Of a stretch of 64,000 bases of DNA, positions 1 through 9,316 are shown in pieces. Numbering within the stretch: the first letter of the stretch is position 1; every line of letters starts with the position of its first letter. The stretch lies in contig CP132901.1 of the NCBI GenBank assembly GCA_031446085.1, positions 62,001 to 126,000 on the forward strand, read 5' to 3'. Under the pieces are notes generated by a model. The model did not search any database and was not told the origin of the DNA. It worked only from the letters and a program-made list of their open reading frames with translations. Position numbers and translations under genes: made by a program. Origin of the DNA: Arsenophonus sp. (GTDB lineage: Bacteria > Pseudomonadota > Gammaproteobacteria > Enterobacterales > Enterobacteriaceae).

Positions 1-75
1 AAAAACTAATTTTTTTGTAAAGTATAATATATATTTAGAAATATTAAATTTAATATATTAATTCGGATATGCAAT

Positions 76-1119
76 ATGTCATTAACTTATAAAAAATCTG
101 GTGTTGATATTTATAGAAGTAGTCAAATTATAAAAAATATCCAAAAAAATTTAAAAAATATGAATATAAAATGTTCAGAATTAATTTTAGGAATTGGCGG
201 TTTTTCTGCTTTAATTAAAATACCTAAAAATTATCAAAATCCAATATTAGTTACTTCAGTTGATGGAGTAGGCAGTAAGTTAAATTTATCTATAAAATAT
301 AAATTATATCAATCAATAGGAATCGATTTAGTTGCTATGGTTGTAAATGATATTATTGTATATGGTGCTAAACCATGGATTTTTTTTGATTATTATTCTG
401 CTAATCAATTACATATTAAAATTTCTAATACTATTATGAAAAGTATTATTCAAGGATGTAAAAAATCTCAATGTACTTTAGTTGGAGGTGAAACATCTGA
501 AATTCCTACTGCATCTTTAAAAAAAACAAAAAATGTTCATTTAGCTGGTTTTGGTATAGGATTAGTAGAAAAAAAAGATATTATAGATGGATCAAAAATT
601 CAAATTGGAGATGTATTAATTGGACTAAAATCAAGTGGTATCCATTCTAATGGATATACATTAATTAAAAAAATTTTAGATATTAATTTAATTAATATTA
701 AATCATTTCAGATTAATAATCGTTTATTGAAAGAATATTTATTTATTCCAACTAAAATTTATGTGAAAGATGTATTATTTTTAGTTAAAAAATATCATAT
801 TCACGGTATTGTTCATATTACAGGAGGTGGAATATTAAAAAATATTATTCGTATAGTTCCAAAAAATGGTTATAAAATTATTATTAATACTTCATCATGG
901 GAGTGGCCTTTTTTATTTAAATGGATACAAAAACAAGGGAAAATAACAACTCAAGAAATGTATAATGTATTTAATTGTGGAATAGGTATGATAATAATCG
1001 TACCAAAATATGAATCAAATAGTATTTTGAAAGAGTTAAATATTTTAGGACAAAAGGCTTGGGAAATAGGTAATGTTATTCATAATTCATTTAATCAATC
1101 TAAAGTAGTATTATATTAA
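76..1119 (+). CDS. purM: Phosphoribosylformylglycinamidine cyclo-ligase (AIR synthetase)
   Basis: Catalyses the ATP-dependent ring closure of FGAM to AIR in purine synthesis, in the cytosol. The 347 residues match the usual length (E. coli about 345). The conserved VDGVGSK stretch near residue 63, the VGGETSEIP motif and a GIHSNGYTL loop are intact. Translation from the ATG follows a weak GGATAT ribosome site. purN starts 9 bases after the stop, preserving the ancestral purMN operon. Only 75 bases precede it in the window, so its promoter may lie outside. Confidence 0.95.
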   Translation: MSLTYKKSGVDIYRSSQIIKNIQKNLKNMNIKCSELILGIGGFSALIKIPKNYQNPILVTSVDGVGSKLNLSIKYKLYQSIGIDLVAMVVNDIIVYGAKPWIFFDYYSANQLHIKISNTIMKSIIQGCKKSQCTLVGGETSEIPTASLKKTKNVHLAGFGIGLVEKKDIIDGSKIQIGDVLIGLKSSGIHSNGYTLIKKILDINLINIKSFQINNRLLKEYLFIPTKIYVKDVLFLVKKYHIHGIVHITGGGILKNIIRIVPKNGYKIIINTSSWEWPFLFKWIQKQGKITTQEMYNVFNCGIGMIIIVPKYESNSILKELNILGQKAWEIGNVIHNSFNQSKVVLY

Positions 1120-1128
1120 TGATTTATA

Positions 1129-1815
1129 ATGAAAAAAATTTTTATTTTAATGTCAGGACAAGGAAATCTTTTAAAATATATTTTAAATTATTTTAAAAAA
1201 AATAATAGTAAAAATATTTCGATTTCTGGAGTATTTAGTAATAAGTTTAATGTTTCTGCTATTAAAATAGCAGAAAAAGAAAAAATGCCTTTTTTCTTTT
1301 TTAAAGAAAATACTTCATATAATAATGATTATTTAAATGAATATTTATATAATTTGATAAAATTATATGAACCAGATTTAATTATATTAGCTGGATATAT
1401 GAAAAAAATATCTTCATTTATTACAAAAAAATATTTTGGCAAGATTATTAATATTCATCCTTCATTATTGCCAAAATATCCTGGATTAAATACATATAAG
1501 AGAGCATTATTTAATAATGAAAAGAATCACGGAACGTCTATTCATTTTGTTACAAGTAAAATTGATGCAGGTCCTATTATATTTCAGTATGAAATACCAA
1601 TTTTATCAAAAGATAATATATTTAGTTTAAAAAATAAAGTGAAGAAAATAGAATATATTTATTATCCATTAATTATCGATTTAATTTTAAAAAAAAAAAT
1701 CATAATAGAAAATAACAAAGTATTTTTTGAAAAATCAATTTTTTTCTTTTTTAAAAATTTTACTATAAAAAATAATATAATGATTAATATTAGGAATTCA
1801 AATAAATGTTTATAA
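1129..1815 (+). CDS. purN: Phosphoribosylglycinamide formyltransferase
   Basis: Transfers a formyl group from 10-formyl-THF to GAR in purine synthesis. The catalytic set is visible: [12 protein letters not shown] with the Asn and His, and IDAGP with the Asp. The N-terminal phosphate-binding loop, SGNGSNL in E. coli, reads SGQGNLL here, so the usual Ser-Asn pair is altered. The C-terminal 40 residues are diverged and Phe/Lys-rich, and the protein is about 15 residues longer than E. coli PurN. Its end overlaps the start of speG by 10 bases. The family is certain; activity is likely but slightly in doubt because of the loop change. Confidence 0.92.
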   Translation: MKKIFILMSGQGNLLKYILNYFKKNNSKNISISGVFSNKFNVSAIKIAEKEKMPFFFFKENTSYNNDYLNEYLYNLIKLYEPDLIILAGYMKKISSFITKKYFGKIINIHPSLLPKYPGLNTYKRALFNNEKNHGTSIHFVTSKIDAGPIIFQYEIPILSKDNIFSLKNKVKKIEYIYYPLIIDLILKKKIIIENNKVFFEKSIFFFFKNFTIKNNIMINIRNSNKCL

Positions 1816-2372
1816 AAGGTAGTGACAATAGTATTAAATTACGTCCTTTAGAACGGGAAGATTTGCATTTTGTACATCAATTAGATAATAACGCTAGCAT
1901 AATGAGATATTGGTTTGAAGAGCCATATGAGGCTTTCGTAGAATTAAGTGATTTATATAATAAACATATTCATGATCAATTAGAAAGACGTTTTATTATT
2001 GAAAAAGAAAAAAATAAATTAGGATTAGTAGAACTAGTTGAAATTAATTACATTCATCGTAGAGCAGAAATTGGTGTAATTATAGATCCTAGATTTCAAG
2101 GAGAAGGTTATGCAGAAATTGCTACTAAATTAGCAATGGATTATGCTTTTTTTGTTTTAAATCTTTATAAGATATATTTAATTGTTGATAAAGATAATAC
2201 AAAGGCATTGCATATTTATAAAAAGTTAGGATTTAATATTGAAGGTAATTTAATTGATGAATTTTTTATTAATGGAAAATATCGTACAGTAGTTAGAATG
2301 AGTATTTTTCAATATGAACATGCAAACAATTTTAAGAAATCATTTCATCAAAATATTCAATTTAACAAATAA
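1806..2372 (+). CDS. speG: Spermidine N1-acetyltransferase (GNAT family)
   Basis: SpeG acetylates spermidine and spermine using acetyl-CoA to keep polyamine levels safe. The 188 residues are unusually well conserved for this window. The N-terminal stretch KLRPLERED, the block VHQLDNNAS, the block [13 protein letters not shown] and the C-terminal EFFINGKYR match E. coli SpeG closely, including the allosteric polyamine-site region. Start ATG overlaps the end of purN, an unusual neighbour for speG, so this junction was made by rearrangement or deletion. No frameshift is seen. Confidence 0.95.
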   Translation: MFIKGSDNSIKLRPLEREDLHFVHQLDNNASIMRYWFEEPYEAFVELSDLYNKHIHDQLERRFIIEKEKNKLGLVELVEINYIHRRAEIGVIIDPRFQGEGYAEIATKLAMDYAFFVLNLYKIYLIVDKDNTKALHIYKKLGFNIEGNLIDEFFINGKYRTVVRMSIFQYEHANNFKKSFHQNIQFNK

Positions 2373-2526
2373 TTAAGAATTTACATTTTTTAAAAGTTAA
2401 TTTTATTTTTTTTAATGTTTTTTTAATATATAATGAAATATATTTCATATATTTTATCTCTTTAAAATTAAAAATAAAAAAAATATTATTATTTAAATAA
2501 ATATAATAATATTTTTCTATTAAAAA

Positions 2527-3873
2527 ATGAAAAAATTTTCTTTTCGTCAAGTTCATAAATTTGGTGGAAGTAGTATTCATAACATACAATCTTATAAAAG
2601 AGTTGCTAATATTATAAAGGAATATAGTCAAATTGATGATTTTATTGTTCTTTCTGCATCCGGTAATACAACTAATTATTTAATTAATTGGTTTAAAGCA
2701 ATAAAAAATAATTCAGTTTTTGCAAATACAATGCAAGAAAAAATATTTTTCTATCAAAAAGAATTAATTTATGGATTATTGTCAAATAAATCTGCAAATA
2801 TTTTATTATTAAAACTTACAACTGATTTGAAATATTTAAATAAATTGTTAATTTCTAAAAAATTTAATCATGATATCTATAATGAAGTTGTAGGGTATGG
2901 AGAAATTTGGTCTGCTATTTTAATGTCTTATTTTTTAAAAGAATTAAATATTCCTTCATATTATTTAGATTCTCGATTATTTTTATGTGCTGATAATAAA
3001 GATGGTATCTATCCTACAATAAATTTTGATTTGTCAAAAAAATTGTTAAATAAAATAATTAAAAATGTTTCTAATAAAATTTTAATAGTTTCTGGATTTA
3101 TTGCGAGAAATAATCAAGGAAAAACAATACTTTTAGGTAGAAATGGAAGTGACTATTCAGCTACACAAATTGCATCTTTAGTAAAAAATGTAAGTCGAGT
3201 AACTATTTGGAGCGATATTAATGGTATATATAGTGCTGATCCATTTTTAGTAAAAAATGCTCTTTTATGGAGAAATTTAAATTTATTTAAAGCTCAAGAA
3301 TTAGCTAGATTATCACATAATATTTTACATCCTAGATGTTTAGAACCTATTTTTCTTTCTAATTATTTTAATTTATATATTCGATGTAGTTTAAATCCAA
3401 AAAAAGATTATACTAAAATTAATCGTGTTATGAATCAAGATGATCAAGCTAAAATTATAGTTAATAATAATTATGTTTCATTGATTGAAATTTTTATTGA
3501 AAAAAATAATAATTTGTATAAATTAAATAAAAAAATTTTAATTTTATTAAAATCAAAAAAATTTAATCCATTAGCAGCGTATATACATAAAAAAAGAAAA
3601 ATAATTCAACTATGTTATAGTACAGAATCTTTATTTATAGTATCTTCCTTTTTAAGGAAAAAGTTATTTTTTCATGGAAAAATCTTCTTTAAAAAGAAGA
3701 TTTCTCTAATAGCATTAATTGGAAAAGACAAAAAATCTCGTTATTTTTTTTACAAAATTTTAAAAAATAAACCTGTTGAATTTATTTGTGAAAAATTTAT
3801 CAGTTTAATTGCTATTTTAAATACAAATAGAACAATAAAAATTGTATCAGAATTACATAAAAATATTTTTTAA
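2527..3873 (+). CDS. metL: Aspartokinase, MetL-type, lacking the homoserine dehydrogenase domain
   Basis: Phosphorylates aspartate, the first step to diaminopimelate, lysine, threonine and methionine. The N-terminal HKFGGSS motif, VVGYGEIWSA and the block LLGRNGSDYSATQIASL match E. coli MetL (aspartokinase II/homoserine dehydrogenase II) better than ThrA or LysC. The ACT-like regulatory region follows, but the protein ends at 448 residues, just after SELHKNIF, the point where the E. coli protein (about 810 residues) enters its dehydrogenase domain. No dehydrogenase remnant fits before yggT. With dapA nearby this suggests an aspartokinase kept for diaminopimelate. Confidence 0.93.
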   Translation: MKKFSFRQVHKFGGSSIHNIQSYKRVANIIKEYSQIDDFIVLSASGNTTNYLINWFKAIKNNSVFANTMQEKIFFYQKELIYGLLSNKSANILLLKLTTDLKYLNKLLISKKFNHDIYNEVVGYGEIWSAILMSYFLKELNIPSYYLDSRLFLCADNKDGIYPTINFDLSKKLLNKIIKNVSNKILIVSGFIARNNQGKTILLGRNGSDYSATQIASLVKNVSRVTIWSDINGIYSADPFLVKNALLWRNLNLFKAQELARLSHNILHPRCLEPIFLSNYFNLYIRCSLNPKKDYTKINRVMNQDDQAKIIVNNNYVSLIEIFIEKNNNLYKLNKKILILLKSKKFNPLAAYIHKKRKIIQLCYSTESLFIVSSFLRKKLFFHGKIFFKKKISLIALIGKDKKSRYFFYKILKNKPVEFICEKFISLIAILNTNRTIKIVSELHKNIF

Positions 3874-3891
3874 AAATATATTTATATATAT

Positions 3892-3929
3892 AAAAAATAA
3901 AATTTTTATATATCAAAATTTTATTTTTT
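3892..3929. terminator. Bidirectional terminator-like hairpin between metL and yggT
   Basis: A perfect 15-base inverted repeat (3892-3906 and 3915-3929) with an 8-base loop lies between the convergent ends of metL and yggT. It is A/T only and has T-rich flanks on either strand, so it could stop transcription from both sides. In DNA this A+T-rich a chance repeat is possible. Confidence 0.5.
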
Positions 3930-3941
3930 TATTTCTTTACA

Positions 3942-4532
3942 TTAAATTAAATATTGAATAGAATAAATTATTTTAGTTAGATTTGGATCTATAAATAATA
4001 AAATATCGATTCTTAGATGATTTAAAGCTACCAATAATAATAATAAAATTGCTATAGAAAAGTCAATGCCTCCTATTAATGGTAAAAATTTTCTAATTGG
4101 AACAAGAAAAAATTCTGTTAAGTAAAATAGTGTATTATTAATAGAATTATAATGATATTGATAATTAATAAAGTTCAAAATACTACGTATTAACATAAAC
4201 CAAAAAACTATTCTTCCAAAATAATATAATAATTCAATTATACCAATAAATAAAATATTAAATGTTATTAAATTGATATATTTTGCATACCATATTGAAA
4301 AAAGTAAGTTAAATAAAGTTAAAATATATGCAATAATAAAAGTAATAATTTTTTGATCATTTACAGGTAAAATTTTTTGAATTTTTGATAAAAATGTGTC
4401 TGTTATTTTAATAATAAATTCTGTAAATGGATTGTATATAGTTAAATTAATAGATTGCATCCAAAATCTTAATATTAAAATAATGATATATATTTGAATT
4501 ATAGTTGGTATTGTAAAATTTAAAAAATTCAT
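3942..4532 (-). CDS. yggT: YggT family membrane protein
   Basis: An integral membrane protein of 196 residues (E. coli YggT about 188) made of two repeats of the YGGT family, each with hydrophobic helices and the conserved segment PI+KFLPxxGGIDFS seen here as PIRKFLPLIGGIDFS near residue 150. Its role is not well defined; it has been linked to osmotic tolerance. It converges on metL and is followed upstream by yqgF on the same strand with about 90 bases between them. Confidence 0.88.
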   Translation of the reverse strand: MNFLNFTIPTIIQIYIIILILRFWMQSINLTIYNPFTEFIIKITDTFLSKIQKILPVNDQKIITFIIAYILTLFNLLFSIWYAKYINLITFNILFIGIIELLYYFGRIVFWFMLIRSILNFINYQYHYNSINNTLFYLTEFFLVPIRKFLPLIGGIDFSIAILLLLLVALNHLRIDILLFIDPNLTKIIYSIQYLI

Positions 4533-4623
4533 GTTTTATTCCAATATTTTTTTAAAATCAATTTTTTTAAAAATTATTAATATTATTAATGTTAAATAAT
4601 ACACATTATTATGTGTGATATTT

Positions 4624-5061
4624 TTAAAAATTATTTTTTTTTATTAGCCAACTTTCTAAAATAATTACAGCAGAAATAGAATTAATATTTTTTTTTGTTA
4701 AAGATTTATATCCTTTTTTTTGAAATAATATTTTTCTTGCTTCTACTGTTGAAAGACGTTCGTCATGTAGTTGAATTGGTATTCTATATTTTTTTTTTAT
4801 TTGTGTTGCAAAATTACGAGATTTATAACTTATATTTTGTTCTGTACCATCCATATTTAAAGGTAAACCTATAATTGCAATAGATGGTTTCCATATTTGA
4901 AATATTTTTTGAATTTTTTCCCAATTAGGGCATCCATTTTTAGATTTTAAAAAATTTATTGGTTGTGCAGTGTTAGTAATTGTTTGTCCAATTGCTACTC
5001 CGATATTAAATATACCAAAGTCAAAACCAATAATGATACAATTATTAATATTTTTTTTCAT
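4624..5061 (-). CDS. yqgF: Putative pre-16S rRNA nuclease YqgF/RuvX
   Basis: RNase H-fold protein that trims the 5' end of 16S rRNA precursor. The fold is marked by GFDFGIFNIGVAIGQ at the N-terminus, IIGLPLNMDGTEQ, and HDERLSTVEA with its acidic residues, all as in E. coli. I place the start at the ATG giving MKKNINN (145 residues); an ATG 33 bases further upstream exists but would extend into gshB with an aberrant basic leader. It overlaps the 3' end of gshB, keeping the E. coli gshB-yqgE-yqgF order with yqgE deleted. Confidence 0.92.
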   Translation of the reverse strand: MKKNINNCIIIGFDFGIFNIGVAIGQTITNTAQPINFLKSKNGCPNWEKIQKIFQIWKPSIAIIGLPLNMDGTEQNISYKSRNFATQIKKKYRIPIQLHDERLSTVEARKILFQKKGYKSLTKKNINSISAVIILESWLIKKNNF

Positions 5062-6025
5062 TCTTTTTATTTTTAATTTGTTTTTCAATTTCATCTAAAA
5101 AAAGTTTAGTTATAGAATAGTTACTAAAATTATTTTTAGTATTAATTTCTTTTAAACAAGTAGGACTAGTGATATTAATTTCAGTAAGATAATTTCCTAT
5201 AATATCTATTCCTACAAAAAATAATCCCTTTTCTTTTAAAAAAAGACTTACTGTTTTTGCAATTTTCCAATCGTTTTTTGTCAAATTTCTAATTTCTCCT
5301 TTTCCACCTACTGCAAGATTTGCTCTTGTTTCTCCAATTTTTGGAATTCTTGCTAAGCAAGTAGATATAGGATTTCCATTAATTATTAGTATTCTTTTAT
5401 CACCATCCTGAATTTCATTTAAATAGTTTTGAACCATACAAAAACGCTTTTCTTTTTTTGTTACTGATTCAAGAATGACAGAAGTATTTGGATCGTTTTT
5501 TTTTAGTCTAAAAATAGATTCTCCACCCATTTTATGAATGGGTTTAATAATAATATCTTGATATTTTTTATGAAATTCACGTATTTTTTTTATATTATTT
5601 GTTACCAAAGTATATGGAATAAATTGGGGAAAATAAGTAATTAATAGTTTTTCATTGTAATGTCTTATACTTTTAGGTTTATTAATAATAAAACTTCCTT
5701 TTTTTTCTGCTAAATGTAAAAGATAAGTAGTATGTAGATATTGTGTATTAAAAGGAGGATCTTTTCTGAAAAGAATAACATCTAACTTTTTTAAAAGAAT
5801 ATTTTTTTCTTTCCCAAATTCATACCAACAATTCAAATTTTCTTTTAGATTAATTAAAATTTTTGAATTTCCATATATTTCTCCATCTAAATAATAGATA
5901 TCTTGAATTTCCATATAAAAAATTTGATATTTTCTATATTGTGCTTCTAATAATATTACAAAACTTGTATCTTTATCAATGTTAATTTTTGAAATTGGAT
6001 CCATAATAATTCCTAATTTGATCAT
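5045..6025 (-). CDS. gshB: Glutathione synthetase
   Basis: ATP-grasp ligase that joins gamma-glutamylcysteine and glycine. The N-terminus MIKLGIIMDPISKINIDKDTS, the segment DVILFRKDPPF, the ATP-grasp core KPIHKMGGESIFR and the C-terminal EINITSPTCLKEI match E. coli GshB throughout. The ATG is preceded by a clear GAGG ribosome site, one of the better ones in this window. gshA lies at 21.1 kb, so the two-step glutathione pathway is complete. The 326 residues are close to the E. coli length of about 316. Confidence 0.95.
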   Translation of the reverse strand: MIKLGIIMDPISKINIDKDTSFVILLEAQYRKYQIFYMEIQDIYYLDGEIYGNSKILINLKENLNCWYEFGKEKNILLKKLDVILFRKDPPFNTQYLHTTYLLHLAEKKGSFIINKPKSIRHYNEKLLITYFPQFIPYTLVTNNIKKIREFHKKYQDIIIKPIHKMGGESIFRLKKNDPNTSVILESVTKKEKRFCMVQNYLNEIQDGDKRILIINGNPISTCLARIPKIGETRANLAVGGKGEIRNLTKNDWKIAKTVSLFLKEKGLFFVGIDIIGNYLTEINITSPTCLKEINTKNNFSNYSITKLFLDEIEKQIKNKKNEKKY

Positions 6026-6075
6026 TTTATCCTCTTTTTGATTGTTAATATTTTAAATTGATAATTTATTGTTAA

Positions 6076-9000
6076 TTATTTTTTTTTAAAAAAAAACATT
6101 GGAAATAAGTAAGTATAAGCATTTTTTTTAATTTGTTGAATTAAATTGTTATTTATATTTTGGTATAATCGTTGTATATAAATATCATTGATTTCTCCTT
6201 GTTGATATTTGTTTCCTTCTAATTTTGTCATTAATTTTATATTTGCTTTTTCTAGTAAATCTTTTGATTGAAAATCAAAAGATTGATCTTTTTTTTTATA
6301 AAAAGATTTTAACCAGCTCCATCCACTTTGTTTTAAAAAAATAAATGGATTTTGCATACCTATTTTGTAGGTATAAATTAATTCTTTTAAATATTCTATT
6401 GCCTGATGTTGGTATATTGGATAAAAACACCATTCTGTATTATTTATACCAAAAAAATAACTTTTTTTTGGTTTAATAAAAGAACAATAAATTAAATGTT
6501 CGATCCATAGTAATATTCCATCATTAATTGTTAAATTTGAAGTACGATAATGAATAATACCATTTTGGTATATATTTTTTATTTTTCCAAAAATTTTCAT
6601 AGAATTTGATTTGATTTTAAATACTTTTTCTTTATTATTTAGTGTTTTTTTTTTAATTTTTTCTATTAATAACATAATATTATGTATTTCTTTTTCTAAG
6701 TATATTTTTCCAAAGTTTTTTAATGGGGAAAAACCTATTTTTTGAAATTCACTAAATATTTTTTTTATTGGTTTTCCATTTAATAAATATTCTAATAACT
6801 TTTTATTAAAATGATATTTTTCTAAATTATTTAAAAAAAAAGGTTCTTCATTATCTAATTGAATATTTGGAATATCAAAATTAATTTTTAAACTTTCTTG
6901 AAAATATGTTTTTATTGGATGTTGATAAAATTTGATTATTTTTTTAAGTGAAATTTTTTCAATTTTTTTGATGTTTGTTTGGTAGTTTTTTTTTTTCTTT
7001 ATAATAGGTATCGATGTTTTAAAGTAATTTTGATACATAGTGTTTGATAAAGAAACATTTTTATCAAAAGGTAATTGACTATGTTTATTAAATAGGAACT
7101 TTTTTATTCTTTTTTTTTGTACTTGATCATCTAATTTAATATCTCTTTCTAAGAAAAAATTATCGATAATATAATTGAGTAATGATTCAAATAAAACAGA
7201 TGGATATTTTTTTTTCTTATTTTTAGAATAAGAGATATAGCTAAGATATATTTCTTTTGATGCGATACTTAAAAGATTTAAAAATAGATTGCATTCATTA
7301 TCATATTGATTATGATCACTTATTTTAGGTTTTTGATTGATTAAATTCAAATGACAAGGTATTTTTACTTGAGGATAATACGGATAATTCATTCCTAAAA
7401 TACATATTATTTTAAAAGATATAGAATGTATTTGACTAAAATCGCAAAAAACAATATTATTTTTCATAAAAATATTACTTTTATTGATTTTTTGATTAAT
7501 TATTTCATTTAAACTGTAAAAAATAGTGGATACTGATATTTTATTTGAATAATTTATTTGAATTCCATTATTTATAATTTTGTTCCATTTTTTTCTTATA
7601 TATATTAAGGATTTTTGAGTATCTTGATTGCAAACAAAAAATGTTTTTAATATTTTTTTACAAATTGGTAGCCATTTTAGAAAATTTCTATTTTTTTTTA
7701 ATTCAAATTTCCATTGTTTTATTTTTTCAATAAATTTATGTAAATTACCTACTAGTTCTTTAGTTTTTTGATGATTATTATTATAAGGAATGATATTTTT
7801 CCATTGTCCTATATTTTGATCAATTGTTAATCCAAGTAATATTCTATTTAAACCAAATTGCCATGTGTTTTTTTCAGTTTTTGGGAGTTTTAATTCTTTA
7901 ATATGTTTTTGATCTAATCCATATCTTATTCCAGAATATTTAACAATTTCTTTTAATAAAGAAATATCTTTTTCATATATGGAAAATTTATTTCCTATAT
8001 ATGAAATTTCCAAAAAATTAATAATTTCTTCATTAGTACATCTAGATTCAGGTAATTTTAAAATTAATAAAAAAGTTTGAAAAATAGCATATGTTTTTTT
8101 ATCTATTTCATCAAAAATAGAAAATAATATTTTTTGATTTAAATTATTAGGATTATTAAATATAGAATTAATATATGGTATATATGTATTAATATTAGGT
8201 AATACAACAATTATATCTTTTGGTTCCACATTGATATTATTATTTAATATATTTAAAATATAATTATACAAAACTTCTATTTCTATTTTTTTAGAAGAAC
8301 ATGAATGAAAAGTTATAGATTGATCGTTTGAATTAATTTTTCTTTTTTTTAAATTTATATTATTTTTATATTTATTTTTTAAATATAAAAAATCATATTG
8401 AATATTTTTTAGTAAATTTTTTTTATCTATTTCAATATTGAATCGAATATTTATTTTTTTTTTAAATTTTGAAAAAAAATATTCAGTTTGACGATAGTTT
8501 TCAATACAAGATTTTATTAATGGATTTAGAAAAAAATTATTGTTATAATTGTATTTGATATTTTTCATATCAATAAATTGATATATTGGTTTATAAAAAA
8601 AAATATAAATTTTGATATGTTGATTCAGTGCATTGATTATTTGATAATAAATAGGTGCTAATTTTATTGGATTCCAAATAAAAATACGTTTTGGTAATTG
8701 AATTTTTAAAAATTTATTATTTTGTAAATAATTTAAAAATCTTATATAAACATTTTTTTCAATACTTTTTTTTTTATTATTATATAATTTATTCCATAAA
8801 TATTTTTGCCATATTTGAGTATTATTTAATATGTTAATATCTTTACCTTTTTCCCAAAGAACTATCCATTCTGGACGATAAATTAAATATTTGTTAAATA
8901 AATTTACAATTTTTTTGGATAAAAAAAATAAATTTTCTTGATTGTAATCACGATTTAAATAGTTTTTAATATCTTTTAGTACAGGATTATGGATATTGTT

Positions 9001-9300
9001 TAATATAATATCCATTAATTTCCATTGCATAGATATGGAATTAAAATAAAGATAATGTTTTTTATACTTAAATAATTTTAAAATAATTTTTTTTATAAAC
9101 ACTTTTATTAAAAAAAAATTTATATTAAAATTTATTTCTAAACATTCTGTAATTTCTTTTTCTAACCAACAATTAGTAGTTGAATATTGTGATAAAATTA
9201 TTTCTGTTTCCCATATATTATTTAGAGGATTGTTTTTTAAGAATTCCAAAAAATTTTTTTTTAGAATATTTAAATCATTAGATTCGTATATTTTGATCAT
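6076..9300 (-). CDS. recC: Exodeoxyribonuclease V gamma subunit
   Basis: RecC is the Chi-recognising, non-catalytic subunit of the RecBCD helicase-nuclease. The N-terminus MIKIYESNDLNILK, the stretch WKLMDIILNN, YRPEWIVLWEKG and the C-terminal SGWSWLKSFY align with E. coli RecC along most of its length. I choose the ATG at MIKIYES; a TTG nine bases upstream is also open. At about 1074 residues it is slightly shorter than E. coli (about 1122). It sits after thyA, as in E. coli, but ptrA, recB and recD, which normally follow, are replaced by gshB, so the partner subunits must be elsewhere or lost. Confidence 0.9.
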   Translation of the reverse strand: MIKIYESNDLNILKKNFLEFLKNNPLNNIWETEIILSQYSTTNCWLEKEITECLEINFNINFFLIKVFIKKIILKLFKYKKHYLYFNSISMQWKLMDIILNNIHNPVLKDIKNYLNRDYNQENLFFLSKKIVNLFNKYLIYRPEWIVLWEKGKDINILNNTQIWQKYLWNKLYNNKKKSIEKNVYIRFLNYLQNNKFLKIQLPKRIFIWNPIKLAPIYYQIINALNQHIKIYIFFYKPIYQFIDMKNIKYNYNNNFFLNPLIKSCIENYRQTEYFFSKFKKKINIRFNIEIDKKNLLKNIQYDFLYLKNKYKNNINLKKRKINSNDQSITFHSCSSKKIEIEVLYNYILNILNNNINVEPKDIIVVLPNINTYIPYINSIFNNPNNLNQKILFSIFDEIDKKTYAIFQTFLLILKLPESRCTNEEIINFLEISYIGNKFSIYEKDISLLKEIVKYSGIRYGLDQKHIKELKLPKTEKNTWQFGLNRILLGLTIDQNIGQWKNIIPYNNNHQKTKELVGNLHKFIEKIKQWKFELKKNRNFLKWLPICKKILKTFFVCNQDTQKSLIYIRKKWNKIINNGIQINYSNKISVSTIFYSLNEIINQKINKSNIFMKNNIVFCDFSQIHSISFKIICILGMNYPYYPQVKIPCHLNLINQKPKISDHNQYDNECNLFLNLLSIASKEIYLSYISYSKNKKKKYPSVLFESLLNYIIDNFFLERDIKLDDQVQKKRIKKFLFNKHSQLPFDKNVSLSNTMYQNYFKTSIPIIKKKKNYQTNIKKIEKISLKKIIKFYQHPIKTYFQESLKINFDIPNIQLDNEEPFFLNNLEKYHFNKKLLEYLLNGKPIKKIFSEFQKIGFSPLKNFGKIYLEKEIHNIMLLIEKIKKKTLNNKEKVFKIKSNSMKIFGKIKNIYQNGIIHYRTSNLTINDGILLWIEHLIYCSFIKPKKSYFFGINNTEWCFYPIYQHQAIEYLKELIYTYKIGMQNPFIFLKQSGWSWLKSFYKKKDQSFDFQSKDLLEKANIKLMTKLEGNKYQQGEINDIYIQRLYQNINNNLIQQIKKNAYTYLFPMFFFKKK

Positions 9301-9316
9301 AATAAACAAAACACAT

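Noticed and set aside
2362..2631. An 89-codon open frame opposite the speG-metL gap
   Set aside because: It overlaps the start of metL antisense and is composed of low-complexity Lys/Ile/Phe/Tyr from A/T-rich DNA.
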